From the NCBI GenBank assembly GCA_965249835.1, contig CBDFMY010000001.1:186001-250000 (forward strand): a stretch of 64,000 bases of DNA, in the 5' to 3' direction. The position numbers and the translations under genes are program-made. The notes beneath the pieces are model-generated. The model had not been told where the DNA came from. It saw only the letters and a program-made list of their open reading frames with translations, and ran no database searches. Shown piece after piece: positions 1-8,668 of this stretch. The stretch's first letter is position 1. Every line of letters starts with the position of its first letter. The DNA comes from JAHRAW01 sp965249835 (lineage in GTDB: Bacteria > Pseudomonadota > Gammaproteobacteria > Arenicellales > Poriferihabitantaceae).

Positions 1-176
1 TGGATTTATCCGGCTGCCCGAATGTCGTGGCCGGGGATAGCGTGGTGATGTGGGGCGCCGGACTTAGCGTGGACCAAGTGGCAAGTTGGGCCGGAACCAT
101 TGCCGATGAATTACTGTGCAAGGTCGGCGCACGAGTCGAACGGATTATGCTGGGCGATAGACAGCGGCAATCGTAG
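1..176 (+). CDS. alr: Alanine racemase, C-terminal fragment (5' end outside window)
   Basis: The frame open from the left edge encodes about 58 residues ending at a TAG at 174-176. The pattern matches the end of the C-terminal beta domain of PLP-dependent alanine racemase: D-L-S-G-C-P near the start, a V-x-x-W-G-x-G-L-x-V-D turn, then G-T-I-A-D-E-L-L-C and a final R-V-x-R. Alr interconverts L- and D-alanine for peptidoglycan synthesis. The catalytic Lys and the PLP barrel lie outside the window, so activity cannot be judged. radA follows 39 bp downstream on the same strand; alr-radA adjacency is familiar in proteobacteria and supports the call. Confidence 0.85.
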   Translation, partial: DLSGCPNVVAGDSVVMWGAGLSVDQVASWAGTIADELLCKVGARVERIMLGDRQRQS

Positions 177-215
177 CGAAAATGAAGTTAATCGTGGCAA
201 TCGGGGAATGAATTA

Positions 216-1571
216 ATGGCGAAACCTAAAACCCGTTATTATTGCACCGAATGTGGCGCGTACAGTCCGAAGTGGGCCGGGCAGTGCGGCGATTGCGCGG
301 CGTGGAATACGCTGGTCGAGCAGAGCGTGTTCGGCGCAACTTCCGCGGCCAGCCGCTTTGGCGGGCCCACCGCCGAGGTGCGGCAACTGGATCAAATTGA
401 TGTCGCCTCGGTCAACCGCCTGTCGAGCGGCAGCGTTGAGTTTGACCGGGTGCTCGGCGGTGGGCTGGTGCGCGGTTCCACGGTGCTGATTGGTGGCGAC
501 CCCGGCATCGGCAAGTCCACTTTGCTGTTGCAATATTTGTCTACCATCAGCGCCGACCTGCCGGTGTTGTATGTCAGCGGCGAGGAATCCACCGAGCAAC
601 TGGCGTTGCGCGCACGGCGGTTGGCGTTGCGCAGCAACGATCTCAAGGTAATGGCCGAGAACCGACTCGAGGCGTTGCTGGAGGCCGCCCAGCGGGAATC
701 GCCGGCGGTGCTGGTGGCGGATTCCATCCAGACGTTATACAGCGACGCTTTGTCTCAGGCACCGGGCGGCGTGTCGCAGGTGCGCGAATGTGCCGCACGG
801 CTGGTGCGCTATGCCAAGCAAAGCGGTTGCACCGTGGTGGTGGTCGGCCATGTTACCAAGGAAGGCACGCTTGCCGGACCGCGAATTCTCGAACACATGG
901 TAGACAGCGTGTTGTATTTTGAAGGCGACAGCAGCAGCGCGTTTCGTTTAATTCGTGCGTTCAAAAACCGCTTTGGTGCGGTCAACGAAATCGGCGTGTT
1001 CACCATGACCGAGCAAGGGCTCAAGGATGTGACCAATCCATCCGCGATGTTTGTCAGCAAGCAAAGCGCGTCCCGCCCCGGCAGCGTGGTGTTGGCAACC
1101 CAGGAAGGCACGCGCCCGTTGTTGGTGGAAGTACAGGCGTTGGTGGATGAAACCGCGATGTCCAATCCGCGCCGCCTGTGCGTTGGTCTGGAGCACAACC
1201 GACTGGCGATGTTGCTGGCGGTGGCGCACCGCCACGCCGGAATTTCCCTGAATGGCTACGATGTGTTTGCCAATGTCGCCGGCGGAGTGCGGGTGTCGGA
1301 GACCGGCGCCGACCTGGCGTTGCTGGTCGCGATTCTTTCGAGCGTCAAAAACCGAGCGGTGGGCAACGACCTGGTGGTGTTCGGCGAGGTCGGATTGTCG
1401 GGGGAGTTGCGACCGGTGCAACGCGGACTTGAGCGCATTCGTGAAGCGCAAAAACTCGGTTTTGAACGCGCCCTGATTCCCCGCGCCAATCTGCCCAGGG
1501 AGCCACTGGACGGCATCGAACTCATCGCCGTGCGGAAAATCGAAGATGCGCTTGGCGTGTTGGACGGATAA
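216..1571 (+). CDS. radA: DNA repair protein RadA (Sms)
   Basis: 451 residues, the usual RadA length. An N-terminal C4 zinc finger has Cys at 10, 13, 24 and 27. The RecA-like ATPase core has a Walker A, GGDPGIGKST (residues 93-102), and the RadA-specific KNRFG motif at 250-254. The C-terminal part is the Lon-protease-like domain. RadA is a hexameric helicase that promotes branch migration during recombinational repair. The start is the ATG at 216 because the zinc finger begins straight after it. It follows alr closely and may share its transcript. No T-run hairpin is seen right after the stop; a block of tandem repeats begins about 120 bp downstream. Confidence 0.97.
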   Translation: MAKPKTRYYCTECGAYSPKWAGQCGDCAAWNTLVEQSVFGATSAASRFGGPTAEVRQLDQIDVASVNRLSSGSVEFDRVLGGGLVRGSTVLIGGDPGIGKSTLLLQYLSTISADLPVLYVSGEESTEQLALRARRLALRSNDLKVMAENRLEALLEAAQRESPAVLVADSIQTLYSDALSQAPGGVSQVRECAARLVRYAKQSGCTVVVVGHVTKEGTLAGPRILEHMVDSVLYFEGDSSSAFRLIRAFKNRFGAVNEIGVFTMTEQGLKDVTNPSAMFVSKQSASRPGSVVLATQEGTRPLLVEVQALVDETAMSNPRRLCVGLEHNRLAMLLAVAHRHAGISLNGYDVFANVAGGVRVSETGADLALLVAILSSVKNRAVGNDLVVFGEVGLSGELRPVQRGLERIREAQKLGFERALIPRANLPREPLDGIELIAVRKIEDALGVLDG

Positions 1572-1688
1572 ATTTTTTGATGTTGGTGGTAAGGCAAAGA
1601 ATGACTACTCGTCATTGCTGTTTAATCTCAGTAATTGACTGCCATGTTTTGTTTCTTTCCCGTGGTGTTTTAGCGTCCCCTCCCTGCC

Positions 1689-2102
1689 GTCATTCTCGCC
1701 GGCAGGCGGGGATCCAGTTAAATATGCGTCACGCGCAGCGTGACACCTTTTTCTCGTTTACTTTTGGCGTCTCAAAAAAATTATTCCCGCCCGATTCACT
1801 ATTATCCCATCAACTCGTCATTCTCGCCGGCAGGCGGGGATCCAGTTAAATATGCGTCACGCGCAGCGTGACACCTTTTTCTCGTTTACTTTTGGCGTCT
1901 CAAAAAAATTATTCCCGCCCGATTCACTATTATCCCATCAACCCGTCATTCTCGCCGGCAGGCGGGGATCCAGTTAAATATGCGTCACGCGCAGCGTGAC
2001 ACCTTTTTCTCGTTTACTTTTGGCGTCTCAAAAAAATTATTCCCGCCCGATTCACTATTATCCCATCAACTCGTCATTCTCGCCGGCAGGCGGGGATCCA
2101 GA
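1689..2102. repeat. Tandem 128-bp repeats (about 3.2 copies)
   Basis: Units start at 1689, 1817, 1945 and 2073, exactly 128 bp apart, the fourth being cut off. Each has a REP-like end (TCATTCTCGCCGGCAGGCGG), the 17-bp palindrome GTCACGC-N3-GCGTGAC (1728-1744, 1856-1872, 1984-2000), a T-rich block ending in TTTTGGCGTCTCAAA, and an A/T-rich tail. The copies look almost identical, with one or two substitutions noticed, so the array is recent. The same composite element occurs singly and degraded in most long intergenic regions of the window. There are no variable spacers, so it is not a CRISPR. Confidence 0.93.
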
Positions 2103-2398
2103 CGCGGCGAAGCCGCGCAATAGCGGCGGCTTTGCCGCCGGTATTCTATACAGGAATGACGAGGCGGGAAGCGTGTTGTTCGGCTCTCGTGTCCTGCTCC
2201 GCCGAACTACCCGCCGTCCCTGGCGATAAACTGGATTGCCCGGCCAATAATCATAATATTGCCGGGCAATGACAAATTATAGGTAATAGTGAATTGAGAG
2301 GACAAAGGCGAGTTGAGACGCCAAAGCACACGAGAGAAAATGTCCGGTTGCACCGGGCTCTTAATGTCGTCACGCGTAGCGTGACTCCTTTTTCTCGT
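2103..2398. repeat. Repeat-derived intergenic region between radA and dapD
   Basis: No gene is supported here. It holds a GC-rich inverted repeat near 2105-2140 (GGCGGC paired with GCCGCC) and an inverted copy of part of the dispersed element (about 2280-2345, sharing GTGAATTGA, GACAAAGGC and GAGACGCCAAA). A forward copy begins with the palindrome at 2369-2385 and continues straight into the 3' end of dapD. Confidence 0.7.
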
Positions 2399-3259
2399 TC
2401 ACTTTTGGCGGTCGTCGTCTTGAATGTTACGCAACAAATTGTTGAGGCCGACCTTGCGTCGGGTTTTCTCGTCCACGGTCTTGACGATGACGGCGCAATA
2501 TAAACTGTGCGAGCGGTCTTTCGCCGGCATCGACCCGGACACCACAACCGCGCCGGGCGGAATTTCTCCGTAACTGACTTCGCCGGTTTCGCGGTTCAAG
2601 ATGCGCGTACTCTGGCCAATGAACACGCCCATGGAGATTACCGCGCCTTTGCCGACCCGCACGCCTTCCACAACTTCACTGCGCGCACCGATGAAACAGT
2701 CGTCCTCGATAATGGTGGGGCTCGCCTGCAAGGGCTCAAGGACGCCGCCGATGCCGGCTCCCCCGGACAAGTGTACATTGCCGCCAATCTGCGCGCAGGA
2801 GCCCACCGTCGCCCAGGTGTCCACCATGGTGCCGGGCCCGATATATGCGCCGATATTGACATAACTTGGCATCAAGATGACATCCGGGGCGATGTATGCG
2901 CCCCTGCGGACATGCGCCGGTGGCACCACACGAAACTCGCCTCGAGCGAAATCCTCGCTGGTGTAGTCGGCGAATTTCAGATCGATCTTGTCGTAGTAAT
3001 TGGTCAGGCCACTGTGGCCGCCGCGAATGATGCGGTTTTCCGCAATGCGAAACGAAAGCAGCACCGCCATCTTGAGCCATTGATTGACCTTCCAGCCGTT
3101 GGCCGCTTCGGTTGCCGGCTCGGCCACTCGCACCTCTCCGCAATCCAGAAGTGCCAGAACATCGTGGATCGCTTCGCGCACCGGCGCGGTCACGTTGTGG
3201 GGCTTGATTTCGTCTCGGAGTTCCCAGGCTTCAAGGATGGTTTGTTCCAATTCTTTCAT
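2399..3259 (-). CDS. dapD: 2,3,4,5-tetrahydropyridine-2,6-dicarboxylate N-succinyltransferase
   Basis: DapD transfers succinyl from succinyl-CoA to tetrahydrodipicolinate in the succinylase branch of the lysine and diaminopimelate pathway. The protein has the N-terminal helical domain, then the left-handed beta-helix hexapeptide repeats with family motifs MPSYVNIGAYI, MVDTWATVGSCAQIG and FIGARSEVVEG. The start chosen is the ATG at 3259, whose product (MKELEQTILEAWE) aligns with the E. coli N-terminus. A GTG at 3295 in frame would add 12 residues. The last residues, after LLRNI, are encoded by a copy of the dispersed T-rich element, giving a tail (QDDDRQK) absent from the E. coli protein. The gene is divergent from miaA. 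Confidence 0.96.
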   Translation of the reverse strand: MKELEQTILEAWELRDEIKPHNVTAPVREAIHDVLALLDCGEVRVAEPATEAANGWKVNQWLKMAVLLSFRIAENRIIRGGHSGLTNYYDKIDLKFADYTSEDFARGEFRVVPPAHVRRGAYIAPDVILMPSYVNIGAYIGPGTMVDTWATVGSCAQIGGNVHLSGGAGIGGVLEPLQASPTIIEDDCFIGARSEVVEGVRVGKGAVISMGVFIGQSTRILNRETGEVSYGEIPPGAVVVSGSMPAKDRSHSLYCAVIVKTVDEKTRRKVGLNNLLRNIQDDDRQK

Positions 3260-3335
3260 GTTCTTTGCATGCGCGGCGGCAATCGCGGTTGCCACTCCAT
3301 TGTGCGCCTCATGGGGTATGATAAATTAATCCCGC

Positions 3336-3341
3336 ATTATA
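3336..3341 (-). promoter_or_regulatory. Possible -10 box for dapD
   Basis: Read on the minus strand this is a perfect TATAAT, about 77 bp upstream of the chosen dapD start in the dapD-miaA divergent gap. No convincing -35 box is seen at standard spacing, so this is only a plausible site. Confidence 0.35.
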
Positions 3342-3387
3342 TACGATGAAAAACAAAACGCCTCGCACTTGCCCTTGAACTTGCCAC

Positions 3388-4374
3388 ATGAATCGTGAAA
3401 AAAACAACCGGCCGGTGATTTTTCTAATGGGCCCCACCGCCTGCGGCAAAACCGATCTGGCGGCGGCGTTGTTTGATGAATACGACGCCGAGTTGATAAG
3501 CGTGGATGCCGCGCAGATTTATCGCGGCATGGACATCGGCACGGCCAAACCATCGGCCGAGTTTCTTCGCCGGTATCCCCATCACCTCATCGACATCCGC
3601 GAGCCCAACGAAGTGTATAGCGCGGCGCGGTTTCGTGATGATGCGCTGGCGTTGATCGAACCAATTCACGCGCGGGGAAAACTACCGATATTGGTCGGAG
3701 GCACGATGTTTTATTTTTCCGCGCTGGAAAACGGGTTGTCGGAATTACCTTCCGCCGACCCCGAAACGCGCCGGCACATCGCCGATGAAATGAAAAAAAA
3801 AGGATTGCCGGCGATGCACGCGCAACTACAACAAATTGACCCCGCTCTGGCGGCAACGATTAAGCCATCGGACCCGCAACGCATTGGGCGCGCGCTGGAA
3901 ATTCATCGGCTAAGCGGCGAGTTGCCCAGCGAAGTGATGGCGCGCAGCAAAGCCGAGCCGCTGGATTTTCCGCTAATCAAATTGGGTCTTTCCATCGCCG
4001 ACCGCAGCGTATTGCACGCGCGAATCGAAGCGCGTTTCAAACGAATGTTGGCGCAAGGTTTGGTGGACGAAGTGAAAACTATTATCGCCGGCATTGACAA
4101 TTCGCACAAGCAACCGTCCCTGCGCACCGTCGGCTATCGACAGGTGCTGGAGTTTTTGCGCGGCGAGTGCACCTCCGATGAGATGATCGAGCGCGGCATC
4201 GCCGCCACTCGCCAGTTGGCGAAACGTCAACTGACCTGGATGCGCCGACAACGCGATTTGGTGTGGATGGATGCCAACCCTTCGGTAGCGGATGAGGCCC
4301 GCCGCTACCTGCAAAATCGCATCGGGCGGGATGGCCGGATGCGTTCAAGTGTAAATGAGTCACGCTACGCGTGA
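3388..4374 (+). CDS. miaA: tRNA dimethylallyltransferase (tRNA A37 prenylation)
   Basis: MiaA adds a dimethylallyl group to N6 of A37 in tRNAs reading UNN codons. The 328-residue protein has Walker A GPTACGKT (residues 15-22) and the substrate-contact region ISVDAAQIYRGMDIGTAKP, normal for the family. The C-terminal half keeps the tRNA-binding segment with RQLAKRQLTWMRRQ. In many gammaproteobacteria miaA sits directly before hfq and hflX; here those genes lie about 8 kb away, with repeats, an R-M gene and transporters between. The stop codon lies inside the dispersed 17-bp palindrome (4359-4375), so the last residues (about NESRYA) are repeat-derived. No strong ribosome binding site is seen. 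Confidence 0.96.
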   Translation: MNREKNNRPVIFLMGPTACGKTDLAAALFDEYDAELISVDAAQIYRGMDIGTAKPSAEFLRRYPHHLIDIREPNEVYSAARFRDDALALIEPIHARGKLPILVGGTMFYFSALENGLSELPSADPETRRHIADEMKKKGLPAMHAQLQQIDPALAATIKPSDPQRIGRALEIHRLSGELPSEVMARSKAEPLDFPLIKLGLSIADRSVLHARIEARFKRMLAQGLVDEVKTIIAGIDNSHKQPSLRTVGYRQVLEFLRGECTSDEMIERGIAATRQLAKRQLTWMRRQRDLVWMDANPSVADEARRYLQNRIGRDGRMRSSVNESRYA

Positions 4375-5100
4375 CGGGCATTAATAGTCCAACTCCGCCG
4401 GGAGGAGTCACGCTATGCGTGACGACGCTAATAGTCCGGCAAAGCCGGACTTTTTCTCGGTTACTTTGGCGTCTCAAAGAGAGTCACACTTTGCGATTTA
4501 CCATTGTCTCCCCAATTCGTCATTCTCGCCGGCAGGCGGGAATCCAGAGCGGCGGCGCAAGCCGCCCGGTGCGTCACGCTTGCGTAATGATACTAATAGT
4601 TTGGCGTACCAAGTTTTTTCGTGTGCTTTTGGTGTCTCAAAAGGAATCACGGTCTGGGGATGTGGTTTGGATTATGACGGTATTAGTTACTCTCATGGTT
4701 TTTTAGTTCTGGGTTCTCGCCGTTGGCGAGAACAACAGACTGGATTTGCGCGTATCATCCCTGATACGCGCCCTTCGGGCTCGCTTCGCTCGCGCCCAGT
4801 CGATTCATGGCGCTCCCGGCGATTTTTTCCGCCTGCCGGCGAGAATGACGAATGAAAGGGCAATAGTAAATTGAAAAGACAAAGGCGCGTTGAGATGCCA
4901 AAAGTAACCGAGAAAAACTGCCAGCGAAATAGTGAACACATACAGCAATGACGAGTTAGGGGCGTGTAGGAATCTGTTTGTAAAGTCACCTCCACAAGTG
5001 AATCTTTTTTTTACACATTTCGGCGATTGGATATTAACACGAGGGATAATCAGGTAATGTAGCGCGTAGTAGGCATGTTGATTTTTTGTTGATGCCTGCA
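4359..5100. repeat. Dispersed repeats downstream of miaA
   Basis: No convincing gene. Palindromes GTCACGC-N3-GCGTGAC lie at 4359-4375 and 4407-4423, followed by the T-rich TTTGGCGTCTCAAA block and a REP-like end near 4518-4546. A second degenerate copy runs to about 4650. On the other strand a REP-like end (about 4829-4853) is followed by an inverted copy reaching about 4920. From about 4970 the DNA becomes clearly AT-richer, leading into the small ORF at 5138. Confidence 0.75.
4748..4828 (-). repeat. Dispersed 80-bp repeat, copy 1
   Basis: Its reverse complement matches 31058-31136 almost base for base: AAAAAATCGC, GGAGCGCCATGAAT, then GCGCGAGCGAAGCGA, CCCGAAGGGCGCGTATCA and GATGATACGC. It contains two short inverted repeats (GCGAGCGAAGCGAGC and GCGTATCA-TGATACGC). 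Function is unknown. It lies inside the larger repeat patch after miaA. Confidence 0.8.
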
Positions 5101-5137
5101 ATTATATTTTTTTAACTATTTATTTACGAGGTTTAAT

Positions 5138-5368
5138 ATGAATATTGGCGGAATAGATTTTATTGACGGCGACAACCCTGAAAGTCCCCTACATGAAAAA
5201 CAAAAATATTATCAACGTAGTCAAAGTTTACGCATTGGAAGTACGTTCACTAGGGTAGCTTGCGTCGGAGTAAAAGATGCTGATGTGCAGAACTCACTAG
5301 CAGTGATTTCTAAAGAGATCGGCAAAATTCAAGAGATGTTTGATAAGTTAAAGGAGCCGTCATCCTGA
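5138..5368 (+). CDS. Small orphan protein of unknown function (76 aa)
   Basis: I do not recognise this protein. The case for a real gene is a good Shine-Dalgarno (ACGAGG, 5126-5131) six bases before the ATG, and a sequence not derived from the local repeats. It starts MNIGGIDFIDGDNPES, has a charged middle, and ends with a probable amphipathic helix (about residues 50-72, VISKEIGKIQEMFDKLKEP). There is no signal peptide or membrane segment. Its DNA is more AT-rich than the flanking housekeeping genes, and it ends 39 bp from the convergent stop of the restriction-modification gene, so the two may have arrived together. It could also be a remnant of a longer gene. Confidence 0.5.
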   Translation: MNIGGIDFIDGDNPESPLHEKQKYYQRSQSLRIGSTFTRVACVGVKDADVQNSLAVISKEIGKIQEMFDKLKEPSS

Positions 5369-5407
5369 TTTCTGCTTCATTCGCGTCATTCTCGCCGCTC
5401 TTATTCG

Positions 5408-8152
5408 TTATCGTCGGGTAACCCGTCCTGATGATTTTTTCTTCGGCAGCAACGGTGCGGTGTATTGTTGATACAGGTCAAACAGGAAGGAGACGCGTTC
5501 GGCTTCGTTGTTGAAGGATGTTTTGCGGTAGGCGCGGTCGACGGATTTGTCGAGTGCTTGGTGTGCTTTTTGTAACGCCGGCGGCATGCTGAGCGGGTCG
5601 TAAAGGTCGGCGAGGGTGGAGTCGGGGAATTGTGCGCGGGCGTCCAGCACGGCTTGGGCTTTATTTCCAATGTCGGCGGTTTGTTTTTCGCTGGGGTCTT
5701 TGGGCCAGGGAAAGTTGTTGTAGACAAGACTACTCGAATATTGATAGCGACTTTCCAATCTACCGCCAACCGCCCGCATCCACGCCATGTGCATCTGCGA
5801 TGTTACAACTCCAAAGTCATATTTGCTTGCCTTCGCAATCACCAAACTGCTGCCATTGGCGATATAGTGTTTGGGGCAATAACCAATCGGGATATAGTGC
5901 CGCGACTCGGATGAAACTTTTGGAATAATCAAATACTCGTCATCGGGCTGTCGAATCTCTCCAAACAGCATAGGTGTATTAGCGAGTGCTTTAGTTTCTT
6001 TCCGATTACTCGACAATCGGAATTGTTTTACTTTCTCAATGCGCCCTCTGATATGTTTTAGTTTTCTAATTTCTTGAGGCGGCGCATCTTTTAACCATAG
6101 GCAGTATCGTTTTTTCCCTTTGATGTATTCCTCGGCACCGATAAATGGCCGAATATAATTTTCTGCTTCCGGTTCTTCCAACAACAAAACTGTTTTTTCT
6201 TCTTCAGTTAAAATCAAATGTCCGCTGTCAATTCCCATGCTACCATAATTTATTTTCGGAGCTTGTTTGCAAATAGGAATTGATGCACCAAGAACGATTG
6301 CTTCGGCAGCATCAACAAGATAGGCATTGATTCTTTTTACGGCAATAAGACTAGGGTCGGAAGTAACGGTTTCATAATCAAAAAGTTGTTTGCGTGAAAT
6401 ATCCTGCCCCGCAAACCCGATAATCACGCAATGCACGGCAGCCTTGCCTCTTGCTTCGTTCGTCCATTTGAAAGGGCGATGTGCGAAAAATATATGGTAG
6501 TTAAGTCGATGCATTTCATTCCACAATACGCCTACCTGCTCACCTTGCACGATGGACTTCGTGGAAACAAAAGCAACTTTGATTTTTGTTCCCGCAATAT
6601 ATTGGGCGGCTTTCATATACCAACAAGTCACATAATCCAATACGCCGTTTCCTTTAATGCCGGCGAATATCTGTTTTACTTCCGCTTTTTGTTCTTTGCT
6701 TTGTTCTTTCTTCCCAATAAACGGCGGATTCCCCATAATAAAACTCAGTCTTTCCGGCGCAATAACTTCCCGCCAGTCCATCTGCAAGGCGTTGCCATGC
6801 ACGATGCTGGCGCTGGAGGTCAGCGGGATACGCGCGAAATACAAGCCGAATTCCTGCGAGACCAGCAGGTTCATTTGGTGATCCACCAGCCATAACGCGA
6901 CTTGCGCGATTTGCGCCGGGAACTCTTCAATTTCTATGCCGTAAAATTGATTCACATCCAACGCGATCATGCTGTGCACATCAAACGTTTTCATGCCTTT
7001 TCTGGAGACGCGCAACACTTCCAGTTCCAGCAAGCGCAATTCACGATAGGCGACCACTAAAAAGTTCCCGCAGCCGCAAGCCGGGTCAAGGAATTTCAAG
7101 GTGCTCAGTTTTTTATGAAATTCAAATAATTTGTTTCGGTTGTTTTTTACTTTTTCAAACTCGGCTCGCAGGTCGTCCATAAAAAGCGGGTTGATTAGTT
7201 TCAAAATATTGGTTTCCGAGGTGTAATGCGCGCCGAGATTGCGCCGCGCTTCTTTGTCCATAATGGATTGAAACAGCGAACCGAAAATCGCCGGCGAGAT
7301 GCGACTCCAATCCAGCGCGCAACATTGCAACAAGGATTCGCGCATGGCACGGTCAAACGAAGCCGGGCGCAAACGTTCTTCAAATAATTTTCCGTTGACA
7401 AAGGGAAATGCGTTGAGTGATTCATCGCGATTGTCCAGACGCTCGGCGGTCGCGGTGTTCAACACATAAAACAGTGTGTCCAGTTGCGATGCCAGGTCGG
7501 CGCCGTCTTCGGCGGTGCGGTCTTCAATGTAATCGTGAAATTGCTGACGCTGAAAGATGCCGGTGTCTTCGGCGAACAGGCAAAACAACAGGCGCACCAG
7601 ATAGATTTCCAGGTCGTGGCCGGCGTAGCCGATGGCGCGCAAGCGGTCGTGCAATTTTCCCATCAACTCGGCGGCTTGAATGTTGACCGGATCTTGCTCT
7701 TTTATTTTGTGGGTTTGATAGCCGGCGATGAAGGCGAAGTGATGGATGTTTTGGTGCAGGTCGGGCAAGGCAAATTCATGCGTGGTGTCGTCATCAAGGT
7801 CATACAACCGAAACCGTGCGAAGTCGGACACTAAAATGAAACGCGGCAGTTCGCGTTCTTTTAGTCCGGGGAAATAATCCAGTGCCTGAGTGTAGGCGCG
7901 GTCGAGATTTTTGCCGCGGGATTTGTGCTCTATGAGTAATACGCCTTTCCACAGCAAGTCGATGAAGCCGTCCTTGCCGTCTATTTTTTTCGCGAGTTTT
8001 TCAAACGAGGCGACGCGGCGGCGCGTTATGCCAAAGAGGTTGAAGAAGTCGTTCCAAAATGATTGTGATTCGGCTTGTTCCGAGCCTTCGTCTTGCCATT
8101 CGTTGGAGAAGGCGAGGGCGCGGGTGCGGATTTCGTTCCAACTTAGTGGCAT
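5408..8152 (-). CDS. MmeI-like type IIL restriction-modification enzyme (fused nuclease and DNA methyltransferase)
   Basis: 914 residues. The start, MPLSWNEIRTRA, resembles the MmeI N-terminus. The nuclease motif is D65-x9-E75-x-K77 (within GFIDLLWKGVLLIEHK), the spacing known for MmeI. A helical spacer follows, then the adenine methyltransferase: GAHYTSE near 308-314, motif I DPACGCG (356-362), and motif IV GNPPF (474-478). The region after about 600 should hold the target recognition domain and C-terminal helices. Enzymes of this class bind one asymmetric site, methylate one strand and cut at a distance, so one gene is a full defence system. It appears intact, is isolated, is flanked on both sides by dispersed repeats, and has a small orphan ORF at its end, which suggests acquisition. 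Specificity cannot be read from sequence. Confidence 0.9.
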   Translation of the reverse strand: MPLSWNEIRTRALAFSNEWQDEGSEQAESQSFWNDFFNLFGITRRRVASFEKLAKKIDGKDGFIDLLWKGVLLIEHKSRGKNLDRAYTQALDYFPGLKERELPRFILVSDFARFRLYDLDDDTTHEFALPDLHQNIHHFAFIAGYQTHKIKEQDPVNIQAAELMGKLHDRLRAIGYAGHDLEIYLVRLLFCLFAEDTGIFQRQQFHDYIEDRTAEDGADLASQLDTLFYVLNTATAERLDNRDESLNAFPFVNGKLFEERLRPASFDRAMRESLLQCCALDWSRISPAIFGSLFQSIMDKEARRNLGAHYTSETNILKLINPLFMDDLRAEFEKVKNNRNKLFEFHKKLSTLKFLDPACGCGNFLVVAYRELRLLELEVLRVSRKGMKTFDVHSMIALDVNQFYGIEIEEFPAQIAQVALWLVDHQMNLLVSQEFGLYFARIPLTSSASIVHGNALQMDWREVIAPERLSFIMGNPPFIGKKEQSKEQKAEVKQIFAGIKGNGVLDYVTCWYMKAAQYIAGTKIKVAFVSTKSIVQGEQVGVLWNEMHRLNYHIFFAHRPFKWTNEARGKAAVHCVIIGFAGQDISRKQLFDYETVTSDPSLIAVKRINAYLVDAAEAIVLGASIPICKQAPKINYGSMGIDSGHLILTEEEKTVLLLEEPEAENYIRPFIGAEEYIKGKKRYCLWLKDAPPQEIRKLKHIRGRIEKVKQFRLSSNRKETKALANTPMLFGEIRQPDDEYLIIPKVSSESRHYIPIGYCPKHYIANGSSLVIAKASKYDFGVVTSQMHMAWMRAVGGRLESRYQYSSSLVYNNFPWPKDPSEKQTADIGNKAQAVLDARAQFPDSTLADLYDPLSMPPALQKAHQALDKSVDRAYRKTSFNNEAERVSFLFDLYQQYTAPLLPKKKSSGRVTRR

Positions 8153-8668
8153 TGCGCTTGTCTTTTCGTCGTCATGCAGTATTGCGCTTGGTTTTTGATT
8201 GCCATGGTTAAGTACGCTGTCTAATGTTGCGCTTGATTGTTATTTTTGGGAGGGCATCATAGCGGGATGGCAGGGAGATGACAAATTGAGAATAAGGAGT
8301 TCGACTTCGCCGAATGCGAGAGCCGAACAACACGCTTTTCGTCTTGTCATCTTGACTCGAAAAGTCGGCGGCAAAGCCGCCGCCATTGCGCGGCTACGCC
8401 GCGTCTGGATTCCCGCCTGCCGGCGAGAATGACGAATGACGGGACAATGGTGAATTGAAAAGACAAAAGCGCGTTGAGAAGCCAAAGGCACATTGAGAAT
8501 AAAAAGCCCGGCTTGACCGAACTCATTTATTACGAACAAACATTGCGCGCCGTTTATGTTTCGTCAGGCAAGGCGCGCGAGGAGCGAGGGAGTGAGCATA
8601 CATTAAGTATGTAATCGACCGAGCGACGACGCGCAACAAAGCATGGCGCAAAATAGGCAAGCGCAATA
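8153..8668. repeat. Repeat-rich gap between R-M gene and membrane protein gene
   Basis: No gene is supported. A hairpin-prone stretch (GGCGGCAAAGCCGCC, about 8368-8382) and a REP-like end (about 8408-8438) are followed by an inverted copy of the dispersed composite element to about 8505. A second repeat family occupies 8569-8647. The R-M promoter must lie near 8155-8250, but no clear consensus boxes are visible. Confidence 0.65.
8569..8647 (+). repeat. Dispersed repeat family 2, copy 1
   Basis: This matches, in inverse orientation, 15812-15905. Shared blocks are TTTCGTCAGGCAAGGCG, CGAGGAGCGAGGGAGTGAGC, an ATACATTAAGTATGT core, and CGAGCGACGA followed by GCGCAACA. The core is itself an imperfect palindrome. 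A shorter trace (TTTCGTCAGGCAGGGCGAGC) lies just before hfq at 12058-12078. Confidence 0.75.

Noticed and set aside
1689..2102. CRISPR array
   Set aside because: Direct repeats of 128 bp with no variable spacers and no cas genes.
2507..3349. 280-codon plus-strand ORF
   Set aside because: Exact antisense of dapD, which has clear family motifs.
4415..4855. Coding ORF of 146 codons after miaA
   Set aside because: Composed of the dispersed repeat; peptides such as SFSPAGGNPE recur from every copy of the element and not from a gene.
4359..8668. Insertion sequence or prophage around the R-M gene
   Set aside because: No transposase, integrase or terminal inverted repeats with target duplication were found; the flanking repeats are dispersed non-coding elements found elsewhere too.
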